This document shows, piece by piece, positions 40,925 to 49,186 of a stretch of DNA of 64,000 bases (the first letter of the stretch is position 1; every line of letters starts with the position of its first letter). Location of the stretch: assembly GCA_045116675.1 (NCBI GenBank), contig JBGUMF010000048.1:1-64000 (forward strand), written 5' to 3'. This DNA comes from F23-D06 sp045116675 (lineage in GTDB: Bacteria > Bacteroidota > Bacteroidia > Bacteroidales > WCHB1-69). Below the pieces are notes generated by a model. It was not told the origin of the DNA. It saw nothing but the letters and a program-made list of their open reading frames with translations, and ran no database searches. A program made the translations under genes and the position numbers.

Positions 40925-42754
40925 TTATTTATTTCCTTTCTGGGTGGATGTGGATTGTGCGTTGATGATTTCCGCCAGGTCGCGCACGGGCCGGTCGGAA
41001 TATCGGGCGAAGGTGGCGAGGCAGAGCGGGCAGGCGGTGGCGATGGCGTCGGCGCGGCTGGTGTAGAGGTTCTCCAAGGCGGCGCGTGTCATCTCCTCGC
41101 GCTGGGCGAAGCTGAGCGTCAGCGAGCCTAACGATCCGCCGCAGCAAATGCTCTCCTCACGGTTCTTTTCGGCCTCCGCAATGCTTGCCGACTTGCCGAT
41201 GAGCTTCCGCGGCTCGTCGTAGATGCCGCATCCGCGTCCCAGCTCGCAGGGGTCGTGGAACACGTAGCACAGGTCGCTCTTCTCCAGTCGAATCTTGTCT
41301 TGTTGCACCAACTCGTTGAAATAGTGGCTGTAATGGACCACTCGGATGCCTGGCAGGTGGTATTCTTCCATGAACATCTTATAGCAGATGGGACAGCTCA
41401 CCAGCAGGGTGTCGGCACCGCTGCCCAATATGATTTCTTCGTTTTTGTGCATCAGCTCTTTGGCCGCTTCGGCACGTCCGGCGGTCAGCAGCGGTCGTCC
41501 GCAGCAGAGACCGCCGTCGCGGTCCATCCACACATAGTCCACGCCCGCTTTCTTGAGGATGGATTCCATGCTCTGTCCGATGGCGGGGGTGAGCTGGCTC
41601 ATGCAGCCGCTGAAATAGAGCACCTTCCCATGGCTGGCGGTTTCGGTCATGGGCTGTGTATTGATGTTTGAGTAGTCGGGGGAGAGGTTGTAGTGGCGGC
41701 GCGAACGTTCCATGATGCGCAGTTGCGGGCCTTCGACGCACACCTGGCATACGCTGTGGCACTTGCCGCAGAGGAGGCACTTGTCGGAAATCTCCTCAAT
41801 GCGTTTCTCGTTGCCACGGCGCATCTGGCGGGTGAGATAGACAGTACAATCCTTCAGATGGCTCCGGTTGACGCTCATCGGGCAGGCATCGATGCAGACG
41901 CCGCAGTTGGGACAACTGTAGACTTGCAGCTTGGCGAACCCTTTGCGGGAGTCGCGGATCTTGAGACCGGCATTGCGCAGGGGTATGAGCATCATCTCCG
42001 CCGGGATGTGCATGTAGCGCGTGAAGGGCAGCACGCACATAAAGACGCAGAGGGCGATGGAGTAGGCCCACCACGTGGGGAGCATGTTGAGGTCGTTGCC
42101 GAGGAACTGGCGGAAGATCCAGTTGGCCGGGATGGTCAGGAAGGAGCCGCCGCTGATGTGGGCGGTGAAACTCTCGGCCAGCAGTCGCAACGGGAAGATG
42201 GCCCACAACGCATAGAGGCCGATTTGGTTCAACAGGGAGGGACGTGCCGTGCGCCTCATGCCGAAGAAACGGGAGTGCACGCGCTTGATCATGGCCAGCA
42301 CGATGCCGCTGAGCACAATCAGCAAAAAGAGGTCCATGAGGAACATCAGCAGGGAGCCTTGCAGGGTCACATCCGGCCCTTCAGCCACGAAGTAGTTGAA
42401 GAAGATGGGGTAGTAGAACATGTGGATACGTTCGGGTACGAAGAGGAAGACCTCAAGATGGCCGAGTACAATGAGCATGAACCAGCCGAAGGCGATGCTG
42501 GAGTGCATGTAGCCCAACAGCTTGTTACGTTTCCAGAGTTTGACGTGGATGAGGCAGTCCTTGAGGATGTCCCAGCAGTTCTTGACGATGATCTTGGGGT
42601 TGATAAGCGACAGCAGGAACTTGCGCAGGTCTTTTCTGGGCAGTTGCCATAATATACGTACCATCCCGAAGAGGCAGTATGACAGTACGAAGACCATTCC
42701 GAAGAGGAAGGGCAGCACGAACGGGTGAAAGCCGGAAGGTATTCTATCAATCAT
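40925..42754 (-). CDS. Membrane-anchored Fe-S/CCG-domain protein (HdrE-HdrD-like fusion, B2 position)
   Basis: 609 residues. Residues 1-260 hold about five or six membrane helices with His at 84, 99, 111, 160, 199 and 249 that could bind heme b, like the NarI/HdrE family. Then two [4Fe-4S] ferredoxin motifs (C281, C284, C287, C291 and C326, C329, C332, C336) and two complete CCG domains (C384, C417-C418, C454, C457 and C503, C537-C538, C575, C578). This is the build of HdrD with a fused cytochrome-b-like anchor, related to DsrMK, TmcB and similar menaquinone-linked proteins. It probably exchanges electrons between the quinone pool and the soluble Hdr parts. Its start overlaps the end of the HdrC2-like gene by 8 nt. 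Confidence 0.88.
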   Translation of the reverse strand: MIDRIPSGFHPFVLPFLFGMVFVLSYCLFGMVRILWQLPRKDLRKFLLSLINPKIIVKNCWDILKDCLIHVKLWKRNKLLGYMHSSIAFGWFMLIVLGHLEVFLFVPERIHMFYYPIFFNYFVAEGPDVTLQGSLLMFLMDLFLLIVLSGIVLAMIKRVHSRFFGMRRTARPSLLNQIGLYALWAIFPLRLLAESFTAHISGGSFLTIPANWIFRQFLGNDLNMLPTWWAYSIALCVFMCVLPFTRYMHIPAEMMLIPLRNAGLKIRDSRKGFAKLQVYSCPNCGVCIDACPMSVNRSHLKDCTVYLTRQMRRGNEKRIEEISDKCLLCGKCHSVCQVCVEGPQLRIMERSRRHYNLSPDYSNINTQPMTETASHGKVLYFSGCMSQLTPAIGQSMESILKKAGVDYVWMDRDGGLCCGRPLLTAGRAEAAKELMHKNEEIILGSGADTLLVSCPICYKMFMEEYHLPGIRVVHYSHYFNELVQQDKIRLEKSDLCYVFHDPCELGRGCGIYDEPRKLIGKSASIAEAEKNREESICCGGSLGSLTLSFAQREEMTRAALENLYTSRADAIATACPLCLATFARYSDRPVRDLAEIINAQSTSTQKGNK

Positions 42755-43064
42755 AAATTCTGTAAAGGGTCAAAATGAGGTGACGGGTGTTGATAGCGCG
42801 GGGGCACACCATGGTGCATTTGCCGCAGAGCATACAGTTGGATAACATGGGGCGCACATCCTGGTCGCGCTGGAGGGCGAGGATGACCTTGCGGAGGCTC
42901 ATGCCGCTGAAGGATGCGGCGGTGCAGCTCGCACTGCAAGAACCGCAGCTCATGCAGATGCGGGCGTCCGGCTCCATGTTGCAGAGCTTCTTGTACAGGG
43001 TGTTGTCCACCGTGTCGAGGTTGATGGTGGAGCTTTTGCTGAGGGAGAATCCGAAATCCATCAT
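42747..43064 (-). CDS. HdrC-like dicluster ferredoxin (second copy, C2 position)
   Basis: 105 residues from the ATG at 43064, which shares ATGA with the HdrA stop; longer upstream readings lie wholly inside hdrA. Two [4Fe-4S] motifs: C37, C40, C43, C47 and C77, C80, C83, C87, the second with a normal CP ending, the first with CT. Small HdrC-type electron carrier. Coupled on both sides, with a 4-base overlap upstream and an 8-nt overlap downstream, so its amount should match HdrA and the membrane protein. Confidence 0.88.
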   Translation of the reverse strand: MMDFGFSLSKSSTINLDTVDNTLYKKLCNMEPDARICMSCGSCSASCTAASFSGMSLRKVILALQRDQDVRPMLSNCMLCGKCTMVCPRAINTRHLILTLYRIYD

Positions 43065-44074
43065 GCCTGTGTCAGATAATGGTGAATACTGAGCACGGCG
43101 GCGCGGGCCTCGGCCACGGTCTCCGGCACGGTCTTGGTGCCCGTGCACGCGCCGGCGTAGAAGATGCCCGGTCGGTTCGACTCCATGATGGAATATACGT
43201 TGTCGCGGCTCTTGAGGAAGCCGTCGTCGTCAATGTCAAGGCCGATCATCTCAGCCAGCTCGCTGGTGCGCGGGTTGCACACCATGCCCGACATGAGCAC
43301 AAGCAGGTCGAGGGTGACCTTCAACGGCTTGCCGGTGAGCGTGTCCTCCGCCTTCACCTGCACGCGGTTGTCAATGGTCTCGCCCACTTCCGACACGCGG
43401 CCACGGATGAAGTGCACGCCGAAGTCGCGCTGCGCGTTGATGTAGAAGTCTTCATATTTTTTGCCGAACAGACGCAGATCCATGTAGAAGCAATAGACCT
43501 CCGTGTCGGGGAATATCTCCTTGATTTCGATGGCCTGCTTGATGGCTGTCGTGCAGCACACCTTGGAGCATTGGCTGTTGCCGGCCTTCAGGTCGCGCGA
43601 GCCCACGCAATGCACGAAGCCAACCGCTTTGGGGTGCTCGGGGATGCGGGCATCGGCACGCTTGTTGAACCAGGCTTCCAGGTCGGCGTTGGTGATGACC
43701 CGGTCATACACGCCGTAGCCGTATTCCTCCTTCTTGGCTGCATCAAAAAGATGGAAGCCACTGGCGACAAGGACGGCTTTGGCCACAATGTTGACACCGT
43801 TGTTTAAAATCACATTATAACTGTCTCCCAATGCGTTGATGGAGTTTACCTTGGTCTCCAGAAACACGTTGGCATCCTTGATCTGGTTGGACAAACCGTC
43901 GAGCAGCTCGTGCGAGGAGGTCATGTCGGGGAACAGCTTGTGCCATTGTGACACGTGGCCGCCGAGGTGGTCCTGCTGTTCGATGATGATGGGGTTGTAG
44001 CCGAGTACGAGAAGCTGCTTGGCTGCCTCCATGCCGGCTATGCCGCCACCGATGATTACGATATTTTCTTTCAT
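43061..44074 (-). CDS. Short HdrA-like FAD protein
   Basis: 337 residues. FAD motif GGGIAG at 9-14 and the HdrA signature FVHCVGSRD with a CSKVCC cluster (C156, C169, C173, C174). A methanogen HdrA has about 650 residues with extra ferredoxin domains; this protein has only the core, the size of sHdrA from sulfur oxidisers and smaller than QmoA. HdrA holds the flavin that accepts or splits electrons. It starts 4 nt after the HdrB-like gene and overlaps the HdrC2-like gene by 4 nt. Confidence 0.9.
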   Translation of the reverse strand: MKENIVIIGGGIAGMEAAKQLLVLGYNPIIIEQQDHLGGHVSQWHKLFPDMTSSHELLDGLSNQIKDANVFLETKVNSINALGDSYNVILNNGVNIVAKAVLVASGFHLFDAAKKEEYGYGVYDRVITNADLEAWFNKRADARIPEHPKAVGFVHCVGSRDLKAGNSQCSKVCCTTAIKQAIEIKEIFPDTEVYCFYMDLRLFGKKYEDFYINAQRDFGVHFIRGRVSEVGETIDNRVQVKAEDTLTGKPLKVTLDLLVLMSGMVCNPRTSELAEMIGLDIDDDGFLKSRDNVYSIMESNRPGIFYAGACTGTKTVPETVAEARAAVLSIHHYLTQA

Positions 44075-44078
44075 AATG

Positions 44079-45149
44079 CTAACAACATTTTATGGATTTG
44101 GGAAGCTCAGGACGCATAATATCTTCTTTGTTCAAGCCCAAATACTTGGCTTTCGGGTCGTATTCCACGCCGATTTTGTCTAAGAAAGGTTCCACAGCCA
44201 CCTGGTGCAGTTGCAGACCGAGGTCCCAGGGATCATAGCCGAGGATGATGCCGGCCAGTTCCTCGTATGTCAACACGGGGATTCCGTAGCCATCTTTGCC
44301 GTAGGTCTTGCCTGTCTGCTCGGCGATGACGTACTGCCAACGGTCGAGGAAGTAGGGGCATCCGGGGCAGTTGGTGATGATGGCGTCGGGGTGGAAGGGC
44401 TCCATGGATTCAAATTTCTTCCAGGTGTTGGACACGCTGTAACTCCGGTTGGCCTTCACGTGGTATTGCCGGAACCCATAGCCGCAGCAGTGGCGCCGCT
44501 CAGGGTAGTCCACCACCTGCCCGCCCCAGCTCTCGATCATGCCGGCCAGCACGTAGGGGTACTCCGCACCGCCCACGCCCTTGCTGGGGAACATCTTCGC
44601 ATAATGGCAGCCGATGTGCTCCACAATCTTCAGTGGCTCGCCGGTCTCCTTGTTGACGAGATGGTATTTGGCCTTGGCGGCAATGGCGTTGCGCCAATGG
44701 TAGATGAGGTCGCTGGTGTGCGCCAGATACTTGGGCTTTTTGAACTCCCGCTTGCAGGCTTTCCACAGGTTCTCGCGGATCTTGGCCTCCAGCTCGGGAA
44801 ACTCGTGCCATGTTTCCAAGATCTCGCAATAGTTGCCGAAGGAGGTGATGCAGCTGGGCACGTAGTTCTCGTAGCCGGCCTCCGTCATCAGGGCGAACTG
44901 CCGCGCCACGATGGTCATGACCGTCTCCTGGGGGATGGTGTCGCAGTGGTAGGCGATACCACCACAGGTGGTGTGATGAGGGGTCTCATAGAGGTCCTTT
45001 CCCAACACTTTTTGCGTGATTTCCGTGAACATCTTCTCACTGGCGGGGAAGAAATTCTGCCGGATGCAGCTGCGCACGTAATACCAGTGGTCATCGGGGA
45101 TTTCCTTCTGGTAGTCGCTCCATATCTTTTGTTTGCCTTCTGTAATCAT
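44079..45149 (-). CDS. HdrB-like CCG-domain protein (B1 position)
   Basis: 356 residues. The second CCG domain is complete: C181, C221-C222, C261 and C264, the ligands of the noncubane [4Fe-4S] centre that works on disulfides in HdrB. The first half has scattered cysteines (C28, C62, C69, C100, C108) that do not make a standard CCG box, so one site may be altered or lost. Ends with KSIKCC. It lies 6 nt after the HdrC1-like gene. Probably the site where a sulfur substrate is handled. Confidence 0.87.
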   Translation of the reverse strand: MITEGKQKIWSDYQKEIPDDHWYYVRSCIRQNFFPASEKMFTEITQKVLGKDLYETPHHTTCGGIAYHCDTIPQETVMTIVARQFALMTEAGYENYVPSCITSFGNYCEILETWHEFPELEAKIRENLWKACKREFKKPKYLAHTSDLIYHWRNAIAAKAKYHLVNKETGEPLKIVEHIGCHYAKMFPSKGVGGAEYPYVLAGMIESWGGQVVDYPERRHCCGYGFRQYHVKANRSYSVSNTWKKFESMEPFHPDAIITNCPGCPYFLDRWQYVIAEQTGKTYGKDGYGIPVLTYEELAGIILGYDPWDLGLQLHQVAVEPFLDKIGVEYDPKAKYLGLNKEDIMRPELPKSIKCC

Positions 45150-45155
45150 AACGGA

Positions 45156-45872
45156 TTAATGGTTAAAATGTTTGTCCGAGCAGTACTCGAATGCCTGTCT
45201 TTCGTATTCTTCAATATCCATACCCATCTCTTCGGCCTTGGCTTTGGAGTACTCCTCCACGATGCGGATGCGTTCGGTGCCGCCAGTCACATCGAAGATG
45301 GCCTTGAGCTCGTCAAGCGACTCCTGCGGTATCTTCCGCAGGATGCCGGGCCCGTCGCCCATGTAGTTGGCACCCTGGCGTGCGAGGCTCTGCTCGAGAT
45401 GCTCGGTATGCCATTTCCAGACGGGGCCGGACTCTTTATGATCCTCCCATTTGAAGGATTTGGGATGGACGCAGTAGCCGTAGTTGAGGATGTTGCCCGT
45501 CATGATGTGGGTGAGGGGCAACAACTGGCGACCCTTCTCCGATTCGGTGAAGTAGCCGAGGCGGGCACTGAGGTCGCGCAGGGCGATGATGACGAGGCCG
45601 GGCCCGTTCTTGCGCGGGCAGCGCGTCACGCAGCTCATGCACTCGCCGCAGTACCAGATGATGTCCGACTTCAGCAACTCTTCGATCTGCTTGTCGTCGC
45701 GTGTCTGCACGATGCTGACGATTTTTCGGGGATCATATTTGTAAAACTCTGCCGCCGGACATATCGCCGTGCAGGTCCCGCAGTTGATGCAGGTGTGGAA
45801 CCCTTCTTTGAAACGGTAGTCCTTGCAAAGCTCCTCGTATAGGTTCTTGGGTTTGTTGTCTTCGTTGTTCAT
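45156..45872 (-). CDS. HdrC-like dicluster ferredoxin (C1 position)
   Basis: 238 residues. Two full [4Fe-4S] motifs: C28, C31, C34, C38 and C75, C78, C81, C85, followed by a 150-residue C-terminal region typical of the longer HdrC1 forms. An upstream part of the redox chain from HdrA to HdrB. Its ATG at 45872 directly follows the SDR stop at 45873, which ties the redox genes to the lipid genes in one transcript. Confidence 0.9.
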   Translation of the reverse strand: MNNEDNKPKNLYEELCKDYRFKEGFHTCINCGTCTAICPAAEFYKYDPRKIVSIVQTRDDKQIEELLKSDIIWYCGECMSCVTRCPRKNGPGLVIIALRDLSARLGYFTESEKGRQLLPLTHIMTGNILNYGYCVHPKSFKWEDHKESGPVWKWHTEHLEQSLARQGANYMGDGPGILRKIPQESLDELKAIFDVTGGTERIRIVEEYSKAKAEEMGMDIEEYERQAFEYCSDKHFNH

Positions 45873-46670
45873 TTACATGGGTTTTATTCGTTTGGCAATA
45901 CGGGCGCACAGGCCTGGGAAAAACCGTTTTACATATACCATGATGAGTTCCTTGCGTCCCACGAGCACCTCGCGTTTGCCTTTGTCAATGGCCTTCTGGA
46001 TTATTTTCGCGGCCTGGTCGGGGGAAAGCCCTCCGCCCTGACCGGGGTCCATTTTGCCGTGTGGCTGGCCGCCCTTGTCCAAAGCCCGTAACGAGATGTT
46101 GGTCCGCACGCGTCCCGGGCATACGATGGTCACACGGATGTTGCGGTCCGAATATTCGGCCTGCAGGGTCTCGAAGAAACCGTAGAGGGCATGTTTGGAG
46201 GAACAGTAGCCGCAGCGCAGCGGGAATCCGAATCGTCCGGCGATGGAGGTGGTCACGGCGATGTGGCCGCCGCCCGCCGCCAGCATCTTCGGCAGCACGG
46301 TCTTGGCGATGGCCACCGGGGCGAAGTAGTTGATTTCCATAAGCTGGCGTATCATCCCCATGGAGGTGTCCTCCACCGTGGTGCGCTGGCTGATGCCGGC
46401 GTTGCAATACAGGATGTCGATGCGGTTGAACGCACGCCAGGCTTCTTCGGCCAGTGCCTCGATGCCGTCCGGTTGCTGCAAGTCGTAGGGTAGGGCATGG
46501 ACTTTCGCGCCAAGGTCACGGCATTTGGCCACCACCGGCACCAACTCTTCTGCTGTCAAGGCGGTCAGGACCAGGGAGGCGTGCTCTGCGGCATAGCGGT
46601 AGGCGCACGCTTCCCCGATGCCGGAGGAAGCCCCTGTAATCCAGATTACTTGTCCGTTTCGTTCTGTCAT
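45873..46670 (-). CDS. SDR family reductase (candidate 3-ketocapnine reductase)
   Basis: 265 residues. TGASSGIG (12-19), NAG (90-92), S142, Y155 and K159 make a complete classical SDR site. It resembles reductases of long-chain 3-keto lipids (DHRS7/KDSR-like) with a basic C-terminus (RIAKRIKPM). Placed between an oxoamine synthase gene and the redox genes, it is the natural candidate for reducing 3-ketocapnine to capnine with NADPH. It starts 27 nt after the upstream gene. Confidence 0.8.
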   Translation of the reverse strand: MTERNGQVIWITGASSGIGEACAYRYAAEHASLVLTALTAEELVPVVAKCRDLGAKVHALPYDLQQPDGIEALAEEAWRAFNRIDILYCNAGISQRTTVEDTSMGMIRQLMEINYFAPVAIAKTVLPKMLAAGGGHIAVTTSIAGRFGFPLRCGYCSSKHALYGFFETLQAEYSDRNIRVTIVCPGRVRTNISLRALDKGGQPHGKMDPGQGGGLSPDQAAKIIQKAIDKGKREVLVGRKELIMVYVKRFFPGLCARIAKRIKPM

Positions 46671-46697
46671 GATATCGGTTTGTGTTGTATGATGCCG

Positions 46698-47957
46698 TTA
46701 AAGAGCCATGTTGGGGATCTCGTGGTCGTAGTCGCCCTTGGCCAGACGCTCCTTGATGTCGCGGAAGGCATCCAGGGTGCGGTCCACGTCCTCGATGCTG
46801 TGCGCGGCGGTGGGGATGATGCGGAAGATCAGCATTCCGGGAGGAATGACCGGGTAGGTGACGATAGAGCAGAAGATGTTGTAGTTCTCGCGCAGATCGA
46901 CGGCGATGTTGGTGGCCTGGTTCACGCCGCATTTCAGGTGCACGGGCGTGACGCATGCCTCCGCGGGACCGATTTCGTAGCCGAGGTCGCGGAAGCCCTT
47001 CTGGAGCCGGCGGGTGACCTCCCACAGGTGGGCACGACGGGCATCGCCTTCGGCACTGCGGATGATCTCCAGACGTTTCAGACAGCCTTCCACGATGGGC
47101 ATGGGCAGCGATTTGGCGTACATCTGCGAGCGCATGTTGTATTTCAGATAATCGATGATGGCCTTCTCCGTGGCGACGAAACCGCCGATGGTGGCCATGG
47201 ACTTGGCGTAGGCACCGATGTAGATGTCAATGTCGTCCATCACGCCGAAATGTTCGGAGGTGCCGCGTCCGTTAGGTCCCATCACGCCGAAACCGTGCGC
47301 ATCGTCGATGAGGATGCGGAATTTGTATTTTTTCTTCAGGGCGGCAATCTGGTCCAGGATGCCCAGTGCGCCGGTCATGCCGAAGACACCTTCTGTGATG
47401 AGCAGCACGCCGCCGCCGTTCTGGTCGGCCACCTCGGTGGCATGAGCCATCACGCGGTCGCAGTCCTCGATGTTGTTGTGGCGGAATTTGTACTTGTGGC
47501 CCAGATGCAGACGGATGCCGTCCAGCAGGCAGGCGTGTGCCTCTGCGTCATACACGATGACATCGTGGCGGTTCACCAGCGAGTCGATGGTGGAGAGGAT
47601 GCCCTGGTAGCCGAAGTTGAACTCGAAGGCGGCCTCTTTGCCCTCGAACTCGGCCAGCTCGCGCTCCAGTTTCTCGTGCAGGGCCGTTTGCCCCGTCATC
47701 ATACGGCTGCCCATCGGGTAGGCCATACCCCAGCGGGCTGCAGCCTCCGCGTCGGTCTTTCTGATCTCCGGGTGGTTGGCAAGACCCAGGTAGTTGTTGA
47801 GGCTCCAGCAGAGCACTTCTTTGCCGTTGAAACGCATGTGCGGACCCAATTCGCCTTCCAGTTTCGGGAAAGTGAAATAACCTTCCGCTTTATCACGGTA
47901 TTGCCCGATAGGGCCGCCCGTGGATTGTTTGATTCTTTCGAAAATGTCTTTTTGCAT
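46698..47957 (-). CDS. Alpha-oxoamine synthase (candidate cysteate fatty acyltransferase; SPT/KBL-like)
   Basis: 419 residues, PLP enzyme of the serine palmitoyltransferase/KBL family. K252 in AYAKSMATIGG is the PLP lysine, H141 stacks on the ring, and D218/H221 in LIDDAHGFG bind the cofactor. The family condenses an amino acid with an acyl thioester and releases CO2. In most Bacteroidetes a member makes 3-ketosphinganine from serine. Here the co-transcribed cysteate synthase argues for cysteate as the amino acid, giving 3-ketocapnine. Serine use cannot be excluded from the sequence. Starts 23 nt after the VOC gene. Confidence 0.82.
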   Translation of the reverse strand: MQKDIFERIKQSTGGPIGQYRDKAEGYFTFPKLEGELGPHMRFNGKEVLCWSLNNYLGLANHPEIRKTDAEAAARWGMAYPMGSRMMTGQTALHEKLERELAEFEGKEAAFEFNFGYQGILSTIDSLVNRHDVIVYDAEAHACLLDGIRLHLGHKYKFRHNNIEDCDRVMAHATEVADQNGGGVLLITEGVFGMTGALGILDQIAALKKKYKFRILIDDAHGFGVMGPNGRGTSEHFGVMDDIDIYIGAYAKSMATIGGFVATEKAIIDYLKYNMRSQMYAKSLPMPIVEGCLKRLEIIRSAEGDARRAHLWEVTRRLQKGFRDLGYEIGPAEACVTPVHLKCGVNQATNIAVDLRENYNIFCSIVTYPVIPPGMLIFRIIPTAAHSIEDVDRTLDAFRDIKERLAKGDYDHEIPNMAL

Positions 47958-47980
47958 AATGTTATAAATGTGATTGTTAA

Positions 47981-49066
47981 TTAATTGTCTGATTTGCTGA
48001 CCTTTTCACGGGATACTAAGCCCATGGCTTTGAACAGGAATTTGGGCAGGGGCTTCTCCCGTTTCCGGTTGATGAGGTCGATGAACCATCCGAGCTTCTT
48101 GATGACGGGAATCTTGTGGGTCTCCACAAATTCTATCAGGGTGCCGTCCGGGTCTTCAATGTAGGTGAAATGGCCGGAGGCATCGCCCATGTCAAAGACC
48201 TCGTTGTCGGGACAGCTGTCCACGGTGAAGGGATGGCCTTTCGAGGCGCAGAACTCGCCCAGCTTTTTCATGTTGGTGATGTCGAAGCAGAGCTGGATGA
48301 ACCCCGGGTCGCCCCAGTAACGTCCTTCATAAATTTTCCTTGGCGTGCGGTCCAATGCCTGCACCAGCTCGATGCTGCCTTTCGGCATAATCTCGGACAA
48401 CGGTCCTTTGGGCTTGGAGGGGTCTTTGAGCAGCACGCGACGGTACTGTTCGCCGGAGCCGGGCATGATCTGCCAGTCGTCGAACTGGCCGGTTTCATCG
48501 TAAATCACCTGCTCGTAGCCCAGCACTTCACGGTAAAAACGCACGGAAGCATCCATGTCGGTGACCCCGATGACCGCGCCCGCCACGCCACCGGTGAGAC
48601 AATGCTGTTCAATGTATATGTCGGATTGCTCCACCACCTGGAGGCAATTGCCGTACAGGTCACGAATGTACAGGCAGGGCGTTCCGTCGGGTAGGGCGGA
48701 TATGGCGCTGCAGTCCGGCCATTTCGAGGAGGCGAATGCATGAAATGCTTTCACGTCGCGGCATTTGATCTTGGCGGCGAAAATGCCAAGGTCGCCCACG
48801 GCGATGTCAAAGGCCACCGGCACGGGCGTGCGCTCGCTGTACTGCCAGATCTCCAAACCGCCGCCGCCCTGCAGGCTCACGGCGATGCAGGCATGCCGCT
48901 TCTGCGGCTGGTTGCCCGTGTAGGGGAGCATCCGCTCCGCCACCGTGTCGTCTTCCAAAATCTTGATGTCAATGCCGAACATGTCGATGTACCAGTCCCA
49001 CGACTTCCGCATATCTACGGTTCCTACACCAACTTGTTGAATGCCGGAAATAAAAAAATCACTCAT
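47981..49066 (-). CDS. VOC superfamily (glyoxalase/HPPD-fold) protein heading the operon
   Basis: 361 residues with two VOC half-domains (about 1-150 and 150-310): the first begins ISGIQQVGVGTVDMRKSWDWY and the second has AVIGVTDMDASVRFYREVLG and FTYIEDPDGTLIEFVETH. The size and four-module build resemble 4-hydroxyphenylpyruvate-dioxygenase-type proteins. Candidate metal ligands (E in GLEIWQY, E in LIEFVE) are present, but the first His is replaced by Gln. Genes of this kind are found beside oxoamine synthase genes in Bacteroidetes, so a role in long-chain base synthesis is plausible. First gene after the -7 box at 49099-49106. Confidence 0.75.
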   Translation of the reverse strand: MSDFFISGIQQVGVGTVDMRKSWDWYIDMFGIDIKILEDDTVAERMLPYTGNQPQKRHACIAVSLQGGGGLEIWQYSERTPVPVAFDIAVGDLGIFAAKIKCRDVKAFHAFASSKWPDCSAISALPDGTPCLYIRDLYGNCLQVVEQSDIYIEQHCLTGGVAGAVIGVTDMDASVRFYREVLGYEQVIYDETGQFDDWQIMPGSGEQYRRVLLKDPSKPKGPLSEIMPKGSIELVQALDRTPRKIYEGRYWGDPGFIQLCFDITNMKKLGEFCASKGHPFTVDSCPDNEVFDMGDASGHFTYIEDPDGTLIEFVETHKIPVIKKLGWFIDLINRKREKPLPKFLFKAMGLVSREKVSKSDN

Positions 49067-49098
49067 AAATGGTAAAAGCTTTTACTAATTTTAGGCTG

Positions 49099-49106
49099 CA
49101 AAGATA
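49099..49106 (-). promoter_or_regulatory. Bacteroidetes -7 box for the sulfonolipid/Hdr operon
   Basis: TATCTTTG on the minus strand, 32 nt upstream of the VOC start. It is the only good box I find for the nine genes from 49066 down to 39605. Confidence 0.68.
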
Positions 49107-49186
49107 ACAAAAGATATTGCTATCTCGGAATTTTTGGGTGGAATAATGTGATGAAATGTCTGTTGCTAATGATAAGATTTTGAAAA

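Noticed and set aside
40925..45872. Methanogen-type heterodisulfide reductase or succinate dehydrogenase
   Set aside because: HdrA lacks the extra ferredoxin domains of methanogen HdrA, and no flavoprotein of the succinate dehydrogenase type is present.
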